The notes beneath the pieces were generated by a model that was given only the letters and a program-made list of their open reading frames with translations, was not told the DNA's origin and searched no databases. Position numbers and translations under genes: made by a program. From Nocardia harenae NBRC 108248 (GTDB lineage: Bacteria; Actinomycetota; Actinomycetes; Mycobacteriales; Mycobacteriaceae): a stretch of 64,000 nucleotides of DNA. The stretch spans positions 124,001 through 188,000 of the forward strand of contig NZ_BDBH01000015.1 of the NCBI RefSeq assembly GCF_001612885.1. The letters are read 5' to 3'. Shown here piece by piece: positions 53,791 to 62,395 of this stretch; position 1 is the stretch's first letter, and every line of letters begins with the position of its first letter.

Positions 53791-55132
53791 GGCGGAGCGG
53801 CTCCCCGTCGAGATCTGGGTGCTGATCGCGGGCTCGTTCGTGATCGCCATCGGCTTCGGGCTCGTCGCCCCGGTGCTGCCGCAGTTCGCCCGCGGCTTCG
53901 GCGTCGGGGTGGCCGCGGCATCGGCCATCATCAGCGCCTTCGCCCTCATGCGGCTGCTCTTCGCGCCCATGAGCGGGCGGCTGGTGCAGCGGCTCGGCGA
54001 GCGGCCGGTGTACCTCGGCGGCCTGCTGGTGGTCGCGCTCTCCACCGGCGCCTCCGCGCTCGCGCAGAGCTACTGGCAGCTGCTGGTGCTGCGCTCGCTC
54101 GGCGGCATCGGCTCCACCATGTTCACCGTGTCGTCGCTGGCGCTGGTGATCCGGATGTCGCCGCCCGGAGCCCGCGGCCGGGTCTCCGGGCTGTACTCGA
54201 CCAGCTTCCTGATCGGCTCGCTCGGCGGCCCGCTGATCGGTGGGCTCTTCGCCGGCTTCGGCCTGCGCGCGCCGTTCGTGCTGTACATGGTCGCGCTGCT
54301 GATCACCATCGCCGTCGTGTGGTTCGCGCTGCGCAACTCCACCCTGATCAACCCTGTGGCCGGCGGCCCGCAGCGCACCATGAGCTTCGCCGACGGGTGG
54401 CGCAGACCCGAGTACCGGGCCGTGCTGTTCTCGAATTTCAGCTATGGCGCGGCCGTCTTCGGCGTGCGGATGGCGCTGGTGCCGCTGCTCGTGGTCGAGG
54501 TGCTCGGTCAGGAACCGGCCATGGCGGGGATCACGCTCACCGTGTTCGCGGCGGGCAACGCCGTGGTGCTCTTCGCCAGCGGCAGGCTCTCCGACCGGCT
54601 CGGCCGGAAGCCGTTCCTGGTGCTCGGCTCGCTCATCTGCGCCGTCGGCACCGGCGGATTGGCTCTCGCGCAATCGGTGCCGCTGCTGCTGATCACGAGC
54701 TTCGTGGCGGGGCTCGGTTCCGGCATGTTCAGCCCCGCGCAGCAGGCCGCCGTCGCCGACATCATCGGCCCGAATGCGCGCGGCGGGCCGGTGCTGGCCG
54801 GATTCCAGATGTCCGCCGACTTCGGCGCCGTGCTCGGGCCGATCGTGGTCGGGTTCCTCGCGCAGCAACTGTCGTACGGGGTCGGGCTCGGCGTGACCGG
54901 CGGGCTGCTCGCCCTCGCCGCCGTCTTCTGGCTGCTGGTTCCCGAGCCCATGCACCGGGAGCCCCGTGCCGATCACCCCGGCCGCACCGCCGCGGACGCC
55001 GGTGCGGTGAGCGGAGAGCCCGGCACCGCTGCGCTGCCACCCGGCGCCGACGCGCCTCCGCCGTCCGATGCGGGGCCCGGTTTCCCCAGCGCCGAGCCGA
55101 AGGAGCTGAGGGGCCGCGGCAGCGCCCGGTAG
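53783..55132 (+). CDS. MFS transporter, 12 helices
   Basis: The protein has 449 residues from GTG 53783, which overlaps the pgm stop. Twelve hydrophobic segments; motif A-like GRLVQRLGERPVYLGG and GRLSDRLGRKPFLVLG at the two halves, and a Pro/Ala-rich soluble tail of about 60 residues. It belongs to the DHA1-like multidrug or metabolite exporters; the substrate is unknown. Co-translation with pgm is likely by overlap but a metabolic link is not evident. Confidence 0.87.
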   Translation: MRRAERLPVEIWVLIAGSFVIAIGFGLVAPVLPQFARGFGVGVAAASAIISAFALMRLLFAPMSGRLVQRLGERPVYLGGLLVVALSTGASALAQSYWQLLVLRSLGGIGSTMFTVSSLALVIRMSPPGARGRVSGLYSTSFLIGSLGGPLIGGLFAGFGLRAPFVLYMVALLITIAVVWFALRNSTLINPVAGGPQRTMSFADGWRRPEYRAVLFSNFSYGAAVFGVRMALVPLLVVEVLGQEPAMAGITLTVFAAGNAVVLFASGRLSDRLGRKPFLVLGSLICAVGTGGLALAQSVPLLLITSFVAGLGSGMFSPAQQAAVADIIGPNARGGPVLAGFQMSADFGAVLGPIVVGFLAQQLSYGVGLGVTGGLLALAAVFWLLVPEPMHREPRADHPGRTAADAGAVSGEPGTAALPPGADAPPPSDAGPGFPSAEPKELRGRGSAR

Positions 55133-55147
55133 GGCAGAGTGGATGGC

Positions 55148-55888
55148 GTGAGCAATCCGTCCACCGGCTACACCCCGCGCCCGATGTCCAGCAACACCAC
55201 CTACGCGCTCGGCGCGCTCGCCGTCGTGATCATCGGGGTCATCGTCTTCGCCGCGTACCGCTGGTCGTCCGGCGGCGAGGACGCCGCCACCCGCAACGAC
55301 GGGTACGGCTCCGTGCGCGACGCCGCCGTGCAGGTCGCGATCGACGGCAATGCCATCCGCCTCGGCAGGCCGGACGCGCGGGCCACCGCCGACATCTACG
55401 AGGACCCCATCTGCCCCGCCTGCGGCGTTCTGGAGCGCGTCTACGGGCAGGAGATCGCGCAGCGGGTCGACGAGGGGGCGCTGGCCGTCCGCTACCACTT
55501 GGTGAACTTCCTCGACTCGCGCAGTTCCTCGGGCGACTACTCCTCCCGCGCCGCCGGAGCCCTGCGCTGCGTCGCCCAGAGTGGCCAGGCCGTCGCCTAC
55601 GCCCGCTTCCACGACGCGCTGTTCCTCGCCGAGCAGCCCGAGGAGAGCGCGGACAGCGATCACACCGCCGACGAACTCGCCGCCATCGCCCGCTCGTCCG
55701 GTGCGCCCGAGGAGGCCGTCCAGTGCGTAGCGACCGGCGCGCAGACCGAGGCCGCTCGCACCGCCGCCGCTGCCAATCTCGACGCCCTGCGCGCTCTCTC
55801 CGACAAGGTCGGGACTCCGACCGTCATCGCCGGGGGCAACGACATCGACGTGAACAATGCGGAATGGGTGGTTGAACTCACGCGTTGA
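55148..55888 (+). CDS. Membrane-anchored DsbA-like thioredoxin-fold protein
   Basis: The protein has 246 residues from GTG 55148 (another GTG lies three codons upstream). One N-terminal membrane helix (ALGALAVVIIGVIVFAAY) places the domain outside. The thioredoxin fold carries the active site YEDPICPACGVLE (CPAC) and the cis-proline loop near KVGTPTVIAGG, as in DsbA/MSMEG-type thiol oxidoreductases of actinobacteria. It probably forms or reshuffles disulfides in exported proteins. Confidence 0.87.
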   Translation: MSNPSTGYTPRPMSSNTTYALGALAVVIIGVIVFAAYRWSSGGEDAATRNDGYGSVRDAAVQVAIDGNAIRLGRPDARATADIYEDPICPACGVLERVYGQEIAQRVDEGALAVRYHLVNFLDSRSSSGDYSSRAAGALRCVAQSGQAVAYARFHDALFLAEQPEESADSDHTADELAAIARSSGAPEEAVQCVATGAQTEAARTAAAANLDALRALSDKVGTPTVIAGGNDIDVNNAEWVVELTR

Positions 55889-55977
55889 GGCGCAGGTCAG
55901 GGGGCGATTTGGTGGGTGTGCGGAGGGTGGTGTAACTTCGTTCAGGCAGCCGGGGAAGCTCGGAGGCATACCCATCC

Positions 55978-56050
55978 GGGGCTATGGCGCAGCTGGTAGC
56001 GCACCACACTGGCAGTGTGGGGGTCAGGGGTTCGAGTCCCCTTAGCTCCA
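55978..56050 (+). tRNA. tRNA-Ala, anticodon GGC
   Basis: A 73-nt cloverleaf: acceptor GGGGCTA/TAGCTCC with one G-U pair, D-arm GCGCAGCTGGTAGCGC, anticodon loop CTGGCAG (GGC), T-arm AGGGGTTCGAGTCCCCT, discriminator A. CCA is not encoded. It is the left border of the island that follows. Confidence 0.96.
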
Positions 56051-56061
56051 CAGAAATAGCA

Positions 56062-56098
56062 GGTCAGGCCCGATCTTTGATCGGGCCTGACCGTTTTT
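56062..56098 (+). terminator. Intrinsic terminator of tRNA-Ala
   Basis: A 14-bp perfect stem (GGTCAGGCCCGATC and complement) with a TTT loop is followed by GTTTTT. Confidence 0.9.
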
Positions 56099-56429
56099 GC
56101 CATCTGGCCCACCTCTTTGATCCTGGGTTTGTTCGGCGGGACTGCCGAGTCGAATACCTGCGGTGGGCACCGCCCTGTCGTAGGCCGGTGCCCCGGCATG
56201 GCGTGCACAACGCGGGTGCCAAGATGCGTCTGGTCGTCTTCGGGCGATTATTCGATCTGACTGCTGCGGCGGACTCGTGTATGGCTGGATGGGCGCCGCA
56301 CCACCGCGCCCGCACCGCCGGACTCCTGCCCTTCTGATCCCAAGTCGGATGCTCCGCGGCTGCCGACGAAGTCCCCGGCATTGGCGGGTTGTCCCTATCG
56401 TTGGCGGGCTTCCCTGCCAGGTCGAAGGT
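56099..56429. other. Non-coding stretch at the island's left end
   Basis: These 331 bp lie between the tRNA terminator and the IS30 end. No frame gives a plausible protein. A short motif TTGGCGGG occurs twice (about 56385 and 56401). It may be scar DNA of earlier insertions. Confidence 0.4.
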
Positions 56430-57530
56430 GGATTCAACTGGTCGTCGCAACACAGTGCTGAGTGATCGTAGATGCTCGGTCATCGCCTCGGCGGGTGTCC
56501 GCCATCCCAGGACTTCGCCGGGGGCGGTTGTTGAGGGTGTGAGCGACCGCGGCCAGCTCGGTAGCGCTCCACCGGAACCGGTCGGTGCCCTTCGGAAAGT
56601 ATTGGCGGAGAGGCCCGTTGGTGTTCTCGTTCGTTCCTCGCTGCCACGGGCTGTGCGGATCGGCGAAGAACACCGGGATCCCTGTCTCGCCGGTGAAGGC
56701 GGCGTGTGCCGACATCTCCTTGCCGCGGTCCCAGGTCAGCGAGCGCAGCAGCGGTGAGGGAACCGACGCCAGCGCGGCGGCCAGGGCCTTGTTCATCGAG
56801 GAGGCTCCGTACCCGCTCAACGCCGGCCCGTTCTTCACCGGCGCTCGATCACCCCGTCCCTGTTCGCGTGGCAGGCGGACCAGGACGGTGAATCGTGTCG
56901 ACCGCTCGACCACGGTGCCGATCGCCGATCGTGTGGTGCCGATGATGAGGTCGCCTTCCCAGTGCCCGGGCACCGCCCGGTTCTCGGCCTCGGACGGGCG
57001 TTCACGCAGCAGGCTGCTCGCGGTGACATGAGCTCATGCCGCCCGTCCGGCTCGGGCTCGGGGCGTCCGCAGCGACCGGCCGGTCCGCAGACACAGGATC
57101 AGCTCCCGCGCCAACCCACCGCGTCCCTCGATATATAACGCCTGATAGATCGCTTCGTGGCTGATCCGCATCGACACGTCACGGCGATCCGGCGGACACC
57201 GTCGCCTCGGGCTCGCAGCAGCGCGATCTCCTCCCGCTCGGCGAACGACAGGAACCGGCCCGTCGGCGGGCCCCACGAATACGGCGACATCCCGCCAGCC
57301 TCACGGAACCACCTCGACCCGGCCACCGGTGAGACACGAACCGCAACTGCACATTCCGTCGCTAGATCACCCTTGGCGATCTCGTCCCAGAATGCCCGCT
57401 CGACCACTCGCTGATGACCAGGATGCCCGGGCGAGCGCATCGGCGCTCGCGCCGTGACCTCCCGCACCCAATCCGACGGCCTTCCCGCAACACCCTCCTG
57501 ACCTCAGGTGTTGCTTCCACCGGTTGAACC
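56430..57530 (-). mobile_element. IS30-family insertion sequence, decayed
   Basis: About 1.1 kb. Ends read inward as GGATTCAACTGGTCGTCGCAA (left, from 56430) and GGTTCAACCGGTGGAAGCAA (right, from 57530), imperfect inverted repeats. The transposase stop lies inside the left repeat, as in many actinobacterial IS30 elements. No clear target duplication is visible. The right end abuts a piece of an IS3-family transposase gene. Confidence 0.75.
56434..57467 (-). pseudogene. IS30-family transposase, frameshifted with an internal deletion
   Basis: The N-terminal part (57467 downward) has SFAEREEIALLRARGDGVRRIA, the DNA-binding helix-turn-helix. Then the protein jumps within a few residues to RISHEAIYQALYIEGRGGLARE in another frame; the roughly 90 residues normally between are missing. 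From 56973 a third segment reads GHWEGDLIIGTTRSAIGTVVERSTRF, WDRGKEM and PHSPWQRGTNENTNG, the DDE catalytic core. Near the end the frame shifts again (WRTPAEAMTEHLRSL lies in a different frame). It cannot be active without help. Confidence 0.85.
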
Positions 57531-57531
57531 T

Positions 57532-57825
57532 ACTCAGTTCCGCTCTCGGCGGTTCGTGCACGCGCTCAACAGTTTTCGGATGGTGGGGCCGATGGGGCGG
57601 GTCGGTGCCGCAGGTGACAACGCTGCGATGGAGAGCTTCTTCAGCCTGCTGCAACGCAACGTCCTCGACCGCCGGCGGTGGGCCACGCGTGAACAGCTCC
57701 GGATCGCGGTCGTGTCCTGGATCGAACGTACCTACCACTTCCGCCGGCGCCAGGACCGGCTCGGCCGGTCGACCCCGATCGAATACGAAGCGATCATGAC
57801 CTCGGCAGCCCTGCAGGCTGCCTGA
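57532..57825 (+). pseudogene. C-terminal remnant of an IS3-family transposase (OrfB)
   Basis: About 97 residues remain: GPMGRVGAAGDNAAMESFF with the final Glu of the DDE triad, then LDRRRWATREQLRIAVVSWIE and RQDRLGRSTPIEYE, the typical end of an IS3 rve domain. The first two thirds are missing; the coding part begins exactly where the IS30 right repeat ends, so IS30 probably inserted in, or recombined with, this gene. Confidence 0.85.
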
Positions 57826-57943
57826 CCACTGTCACCTCATCGTGCAGTAGCCTCGGCCAAGAATTCGTAGTATCGATACTCGCTCACGACTCGGTCGGGA
57901 GACAGGCCGCCGCGGTGCATGTGGCTATACACAGGAGACTGAT

Positions 57944-57981
57944 GACAACGTTTGTCCCCTTAATAGGGTACATTTGTTGTC
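57944..57981 (+). promoter_or_regulatory. Concentric palindromes at the abiEi start
   Basis: GACAAC (57944) pairs with GTTGTC (ending 57981) and, inside, CCCT-TAAT-AGGG (57957-57968) pairs; both share the centre 57962.5. The outer arm touches the GTG start codon. AbiEi proteins repress their own promoter through inverted repeats, so this is a likely operator. Confidence 0.6.
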
Positions 57982-58629
57982 GTGGCGGATGCGACACTAG
58001 CGCGGCTGGGTGTCATCGCGGAGCAGCGGTGGGGCCTGTTCACGACCGCTCAGGCTGCCACTGCCGGTGTCGCTCGCAAGCAGCTGTCTCGGATGGCCGC
58101 CGCCGGCGCGATCGAACGCGTGGCGCACGGGGTCTACCGGATGGCAGGCGCGCCAGTGGCCGAACACGAGACGATCTATGCGACCTGGCTCGCGCTCGGC
58201 GGTACGACTGCCCACCGCACCGGTACCGAGGTGGCTGCGCTCGTGGCCGCCGGTACCACGGCGGCCGCTGTCCACGGCATCGGAGACTTCCTGCTCGACG
58301 AACTCGACTTCATCGTCCCCGCACGTAAGGGCACGCGCCTGCCCGGTGTGCGCCTACGGATCCGGCCCTTGACTCAGGACGATGTGCTACCTGTCGGCGG
58401 CCTGCCGACGCTCACCGTCGAGCGGACGATCGCAGACCTCGTCGATATCGCCACGGACATGTCATTGGTCGCCGGTACCGTACGCGATGCCGTTCGAGCC
58501 GGAAAGTTGCTGTCTGCCGATCGGCTCTCGGATCATCTCGACGCGATCGGCCGTCACAGCGGCTGCGAGGTCGCGGCGGACCTGTTCGAACTGGCTGGTA
58601 TACGTCCGGAAGGATTCCGCGGTGACTGA
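57982..58629 (+). CDS. abiEi: AbiEi-family antitoxin (type IV toxin-antitoxin)
   Basis: The protein has 215 residues from GTG. N-terminal winged helix (VIAEQRWGLFTTAQAATAGVARKQLSRMAAAGAIERVAHGVYRMA, residues about 11-55) is the AbiEi domain. The C-terminal half (LDFIVPARKGTRLPGVRLRI, LTVERTIADLVD) is the antitoxin part. In AbiE the partner AbiEii, a nucleotidyltransferase, follows with an overlap. Here a GTG overlapping the stop opens such a frame, but an IS element cuts it after about ten codons. The antitoxin itself is complete. Confidence 0.88.
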   Translation: MADATLARLGVIAEQRWGLFTTAQAATAGVARKQLSRMAAAGAIERVAHGVYRMAGAPVAEHETIYATWLALGGTTAHRTGTEVAALVAAGTTAAAVHGIGDFLLDELDFIVPARKGTRLPGVRLRIRPLTQDDVLPVGGLPTLTVERTIADLVDIATDMSLVAGTVRDAVRAGKLLSADRLSDHLDAIGRHSGCEVAADLFELAGIRPEGFRGD

Positions 58630-58657
58630 CCGATCCGACTACGAGCTCCTAACATGA
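58622..58657 (+). pseudogene. First codons of a truncated AbiEii-like toxin gene
   Basis: From GTG 58622 the frame overlaps the abiEi stop by 8 nt and reads VTDRSDYELLT, then stops inside the IS5-family element. The overlap is the usual abiEi-abiEii arrangement. No continuation is seen beyond the element at 59510, so the toxin is lost, not just interrupted. Confidence 0.5.
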
Positions 58658-59509
58658 TCGTCTGAGTGGCGTCGAGTGTCGTTGTCGTGCAGCATGTTCG
58701 GTCGTGGCAGCACCTTGGATCGTCAGCGACGAGTTGTGGGCGGTGATCGAACCGCTACTGCCGATCAAACCCGCGGGAACACCGGGACCGGCGCGGATGG
58801 ACGACCGGCTGGTCTTCCGGGGGATCCTGTTCGTGCTGTTCACCGGGATCGGGTGGGAGGACCTGCCCCAGGAACTCGGGTTCGGGTCCGGGATGACCTG
58901 CTGGCGCCGCGTGCGGGACTGGACCGAGGCCGGGGTCTTCGAGCAGATGCACCAGGTGATGCTGGACCGGTGCAACGCCGCCGGGCTCATCGACTTCGAC
59001 CGCGTGATCGCCGACGCCTCCCACATCAAGGCGAAAAAGGGGGCGCCGAGACCGGGCCGAGCCCGGTCGACCGCCGCAAGACCGGATCCAAACATCACGT
59101 CCTGACCTGTGGCAACGGGCTACCCCTCGTCGTGGATCTGTCCGCGGCCAACCTCAACGACCACCTCATGCTCTCCCGCCTGCTCGACCGAGTCCGCCCG
59201 CTCCGGGGCCGGCCCGGACCACCACGACGCAAGGTCCGCACCCTGCTCGCGGACAAGGGCTACGACTACCCCCGCGTCCGCGCCGAGCTGCGTGAGCGCG
59301 GCATCGTCTGCCACATTCCCCGACGCGGCACCCGCGACGACGTCTCGGCCGCCCGCTGGGTGGTGGAGCAGACCCTGGCCCTGCTCCACCAGTTCCGCCG
59401 CCTCGCTATCCGCTGGGAACGCCGCGCCGATATCCACCGCGGCCTGCTGTCATTGGGCGCAGCACTGATCTGCTGGCGACGACTCAGCAACCGAACCCGA
59501 TAGGAGCTC
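58643..59509 (+). mobile_element. IS5-family insertion sequence
   Basis: About 867 bp with the short inverted ends GAGCTCCTA (58643) and TAGGAGCTC (59501-59509). It encodes a two-frame DDE transposase. Flanking bases (TAC on the left, TAA on the right) give at best a 2-bp TA duplication. All motifs are intact, so it may still be mobile. Confidence 0.8.
58704..59503 (+). CDS. IS5-family transposase made by a -1 frameshift
   Basis: The first frame (GTG 58704 to TGA 59105, 133 residues) has SDELWAVIEPLLP and the first catalytic Asp in VIADASHIKAKKG. The second frame carries GNGLPLVVDLSAANLND, the second Asp in LLADKGYDYPRV and the Glu in WVVEQTLALLHQFRR, ending at TAG 59501. The frames overlap at A5G5 (59034-59043), where A-AAG-GGG allows a -1 slip. 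The fused protein would have about 266 residues. This is the usual expression mode of the IS427-like subgroup. Confidence 0.85.
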
Positions 59510-59795
59510 TAAGGACCCCCAAGGTCCACCCATTTTCCGCAGGTCAGGGCCGGTATTCGTATCGGTCTTGTTCTCTTTTCGGAGCCTGTGTGCCTAGAGC
59601 GTGCCAACGGGCGGGAGAACTCTTCGATTCTCGACCGCCCCCGGTAGATCGTCAGACGGCTTTGTCGGTGCCGAACATCGCCGACGCGGCGGCGGGCAGA
59701 CCTTCGTCGTCGACGTGGTTGTCGACCGTGGTGGTCATCCGGACGTCGTGTCCGTGCCCGCAGCGACGGCCGACGCCAGGATGCCCGCGTGCAGC

Positions 59796-60146
59796 ATGAC
59801 CGACACCGACGTGTGCCGCAGATTCCGCAGGGTGATCCTGGAAGCCTGGCTCGGTGATCCTGCGGCGGAGTCCTACGCCCGGCACGTCCTGGCCGACCTG
59901 GAACGCTCCCCGGCAGCACGGCCGCGCCGCATCGCGATGGCGCGCCTGGACCTCGGACTGGCGCTGATCGCGGCCGACAAGGCGGACGAGGCCGCGGACG
60001 CGGCGCTGGTGGCGGTGGAGTCCGGCCGCCTGGTGCCGTCGCACTACTGGCGCGTGTCCGAAGTCGCCGCCGGAATCGAGGCGCAGGGAGTGCCGGAGGC
60101 GGCCGTGGTGCGAGGGGCGTTCCGCGACATCTACCGGTCGGCGTGA
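59796..60146 (+). pseudogene. C-terminal remnant of an XRE/TPR-type regulator
   Basis: The frame reads RRFRRVILEAWLGDPAAESY, then RPRRIAMARLDLGLALIAADK, DEAADAALVAVESGRLVPSHY and WRVSEVAAGIEAQGVPEAAV. This is the end of the long helix-turn-helix/TPR regulators common in Streptomyces and Nocardia; the DNA-binding part is missing. About 116 residues remain from an ATG that is probably not a true start. It sits between the IS5 element and the ars operon. Confidence 0.6.
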
Positions 60147-60395
60147 CGGTGCGCAGCGGGTCGGCGTGGTGCCGTAGGGGGCGGATTCGGAGGTTGAGAC
60201 CCCGGCGTCACGGCGACCTCGGGAAGCTGGAGGAGAGCAGGTCGGGCACCGTTCCAGCGTGCCGACAGTGTGCCGAGACGGGACGGTGCACAGTGGACCT
60301 GACCGACGAAGGGTGATGCGGCAGCGTCGCCGTGCCTGGCCCTTGGCGCTGGTGCGCCCGCACCCTTGTTCACCGGCCGTTCGCTTGCCCAGGAA

Positions 60396-60417
60396 ATCGA
60401 TATCGGTCAATATCGAT
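60396..60417 (+). promoter_or_regulatory. ArsR operator
   Basis: A perfect inverted repeat ATCGATAT-n6-ATATCGAT ends 2 nt before the arsR ATG. Its position and shape fit an ArsR/SmtB binding site that shuts the operon until arsenite binds. Confidence 0.82.
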
Positions 60418-60419
60418 GC

Positions 60420-60800
60420 ATGTCGAAACAGTCGCTGCCGATCACGCCGATCCAGGCGTGCACCGCCGCCCCGCTGGTCCGTGAACCGCTCACCCCGGCC
60501 GCCGCGGTCGAGCTCGCGAGCGTGTTCCGGGCGCTGTCGGATCCGGTGCGGCTGCGACTGCTCAGCTCGATCGCATCCCGCGCCGGGCAGGAGGCGTGCG
60601 TGTGCGATATCTCCGCCGGGGTGGAGGTGTCCCAGCCGACCATCTCCCATCACCTCAAGGTGCTGCGCGAGGCCGGGCTGCTCGAATCCGAGCGCCGCGC
60701 GTCCTGGGTGTACTACCGGATCGTGCCCGAGGCCATGGCGCGGATCTCCCGCGTCCTCGACGCCCACACCACCGGAACGGACGCGGTGGTCCCGGCATGA
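60420..60800 (+). CDS. arsR: ArsR-family arsenite-responsive repressor
   Basis: The protein has 126 residues from ATG 60420. Winged helix: ELASVFRALSDPVRLRLLSSIA, metal site ACVCDIS (Cys-x-Cys at the start of the recognition region) and VSQPTISHHLKVLREAGLLESERRASWVYYRI. An N-terminal Cys (QACTAAP) may be the third arsenite ligand. It represses its own operon. Stop overlaps the acr3 start (ATGA). Confidence 0.93.
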   Translation: MSKQSLPITPIQACTAAPLVREPLTPAAAVELASVFRALSDPVRLRLLSSIASRAGQEACVCDISAGVEVSQPTISHHLKVLREAGLLESERRASWVYYRIVPEAMARISRVLDAHTTGTDAVVPA

Positions 60801-61891
60801 CCACCACGACAGCGGCCGGTGAGACCGCGGTCGTCGGCAAACTCTCGACGCTGGACCGGTTTCTTCCGGTCTGGATCGGCGCCGCTATGGCAGGCGGGCT
60901 ACTGCTGGGCCGGCTGATCCCCGGTCTCGGCGATGCCCTCGGCGCGATCGAGATCGACGGCATCTCCCTGCCGATCGCGATCGGGCTGCTGATCATGATG
61001 TACCCGGTGCTGGCCAAGGTCCGCTACGACCGGCTCGGCACCGTCACCGGCGACCGCCGCCTGCTGGCCGGCTCACTGGTCCTGAACTGGATCCTCGGGC
61101 CCGCGCTGATGTTCGCGCTGGCCTGGATCTTCCTGCCCGACCTGCCCGAATACCGGACCGGGCTGATCATCGTCGGGCTCGCCCGCTGCATCGCCATGGT
61201 CATCATCTGGAACGACCTCGCCTGCGGCGACCGCGAGGCCGCCGCCGTGCTCGTCGCCCTGAACTCGGTGTTCCAGGTCGTCATGTTCGCTGTGCTCGGC
61301 TGGTTCTACCTCTCGGTCCTCCCTGGCTGGCTCGGCCTGGAGCAGACCGGCATCGACGCCTCGCCCTGGCAGATCGCGAAATCGGTGTTGATCTTCCTCG
61401 GAATCCCGCTGCTCGCGGGCTATCTCACCCGGCGGTTCGGCGAACGCGCGAAGGGCCGCGACTGGTACGAGAGCAAGCTGCTGCCCAGGCTCGGACCGTG
61501 GGCGCTCTACGGGCTGCTGTTCACCATCGTCATCCTGTTCGCCCTGCAAGGCGAGCGGATCACCAGCCAGCCGCTCGACGTCGTGCGGATCGCGGTCCCG
61601 CTGCTCGTGTACTTCGCCCTCATGTGGGGCGGCGGCTACGCGCTCGGCGCGACCATGGGCCTCGGCTACGCCCGCACCACCACGCTGGCCTTCACGGCGG
61701 CGGGCAACAACTTCGAACTCGCCATCGCGGTCGCCATCGCCACCTACGGCGCCTCCTCCGGCCAAGCGCTGGCGGGTGTGGTCGGCCCGCTCATAGAGGT
61801 CCCGGTGCTGGTCGGGCTCGTCTACGTCTCCCTCGCCCTGCACAAACGCTTTCGCAGCGCACCTGCCGCGACCGGAGGTGACCGGCCGTGA
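60797..61891 (+). CDS. acr3: ACR3-type arsenite efflux permease
   Basis: The protein has 364 residues with ten membrane helices. GLARCIAMVIIWNDLACGD holds the conserved Cys needed for arsenite transport and AAGNNFELAIAVAIATYG the second family signature. It exports arsenite by membrane potential. It overlaps arsR (ATGA) and arsC (GTGA), so the three are one operon. Confidence 0.95.
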   Translation: MTTTTAAGETAVVGKLSTLDRFLPVWIGAAMAGGLLLGRLIPGLGDALGAIEIDGISLPIAIGLLIMMYPVLAKVRYDRLGTVTGDRRLLAGSLVLNWILGPALMFALAWIFLPDLPEYRTGLIIVGLARCIAMVIIWNDLACGDREAAAVLVALNSVFQVVMFAVLGWFYLSVLPGWLGLEQTGIDASPWQIAKSVLIFLGIPLLAGYLTRRFGERAKGRDWYESKLLPRLGPWALYGLLFTIVILFALQGERITSQPLDVVRIAVPLLVYFALMWGGGYALGATMGLGYARTTTLAFTAAGNNFELAIAVAIATYGASSGQALAGVVGPLIEVPVLVGLVYVSLALHKRFRSAPAATGGDRP

Positions 61892-62304
61892 CCACGCCGA
61901 CGGTGCTGTTCGTGTGCGTGCGCAACAGCGGAAAATCCCAGATGGCCGCCGCTCTGCTCCGCCAGGCCGGCCCCGGGCTGGTGCGCGTGTACTCCGCGGG
62001 CACCGAGCCCGGCACCGGACTCAACCCGCTCTCGGTCCAGGTCCTCGACGAGGTCGGCGCGAGCATCGAGGGCGAGCATCCGAAACCGATCGACCCCGCC
62101 ATCGCCGCGACCGCCGACCGGATCGTCGTCCTCGGCCGCGAAGCCCACCTCGACCCACCACCCGCGGGCACCGTCGAGGTATGGGACACCGACGAACCTT
62201 CCCGCCGCGGCATCGACGGGATCGAACGTATGCGCCTGATCCGCGAAGACATCGCCGCCCGCGTCCGCGCCCTGCTCGCCGAACTCGCCGTCCACACCCC
62301 CTGA
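61888..62304 (+). CDS. arsC: Arsenate reductase-like low-molecular-weight phosphatase
   Basis: The protein has 138 residues from GTG. The catalytic loop FVCVRNSGKSQMAAAL keeps the Cys and Ser, but Lys replaces the Arg of the classical loop (compare the backbone arsC, CVHNAGRSQ). It lacks the GCGDACPFF cysteine pair seen in that enzyme, so electrons probably come from mycothiol or another partner. Position in the ars operon supports a reductase role. Confidence 0.82.
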   Translation: MTTPTVLFVCVRNSGKSQMAAALLRQAGPGLVRVYSAGTEPGTGLNPLSVQVLDEVGASIEGEHPKPIDPAIAATADRIVVLGREAHLDPPPAGTVEVWDTDEPSRRGIDGIERMRLIREDIAARVRALLAELAVHTP

Positions 62305-62320
62305 AAGGCTTCGCACCGCA

Positions 62321-62395
62321 ATGACTTCCGGCAAAGCCAGCGTCCTGTCTGCATCCACAACGCCGGACGCTCCCAGCTGGCCGCCGCGGGGGCAG
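62321..62395 (+). pseudogene. Broken start of a second arsC in the island
   Basis: ATG 62321 begins TSGKASVL, as in standard arsC, but a few bases are missing and the frame slips; CIHNAGRSQLAAAG, the intact-Arg catalytic loop, continues in the next frame for about 14 codons. The rest is absent and backbone DNA (lipase gene) follows. It marks the right end of the island. Confidence 0.7.
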
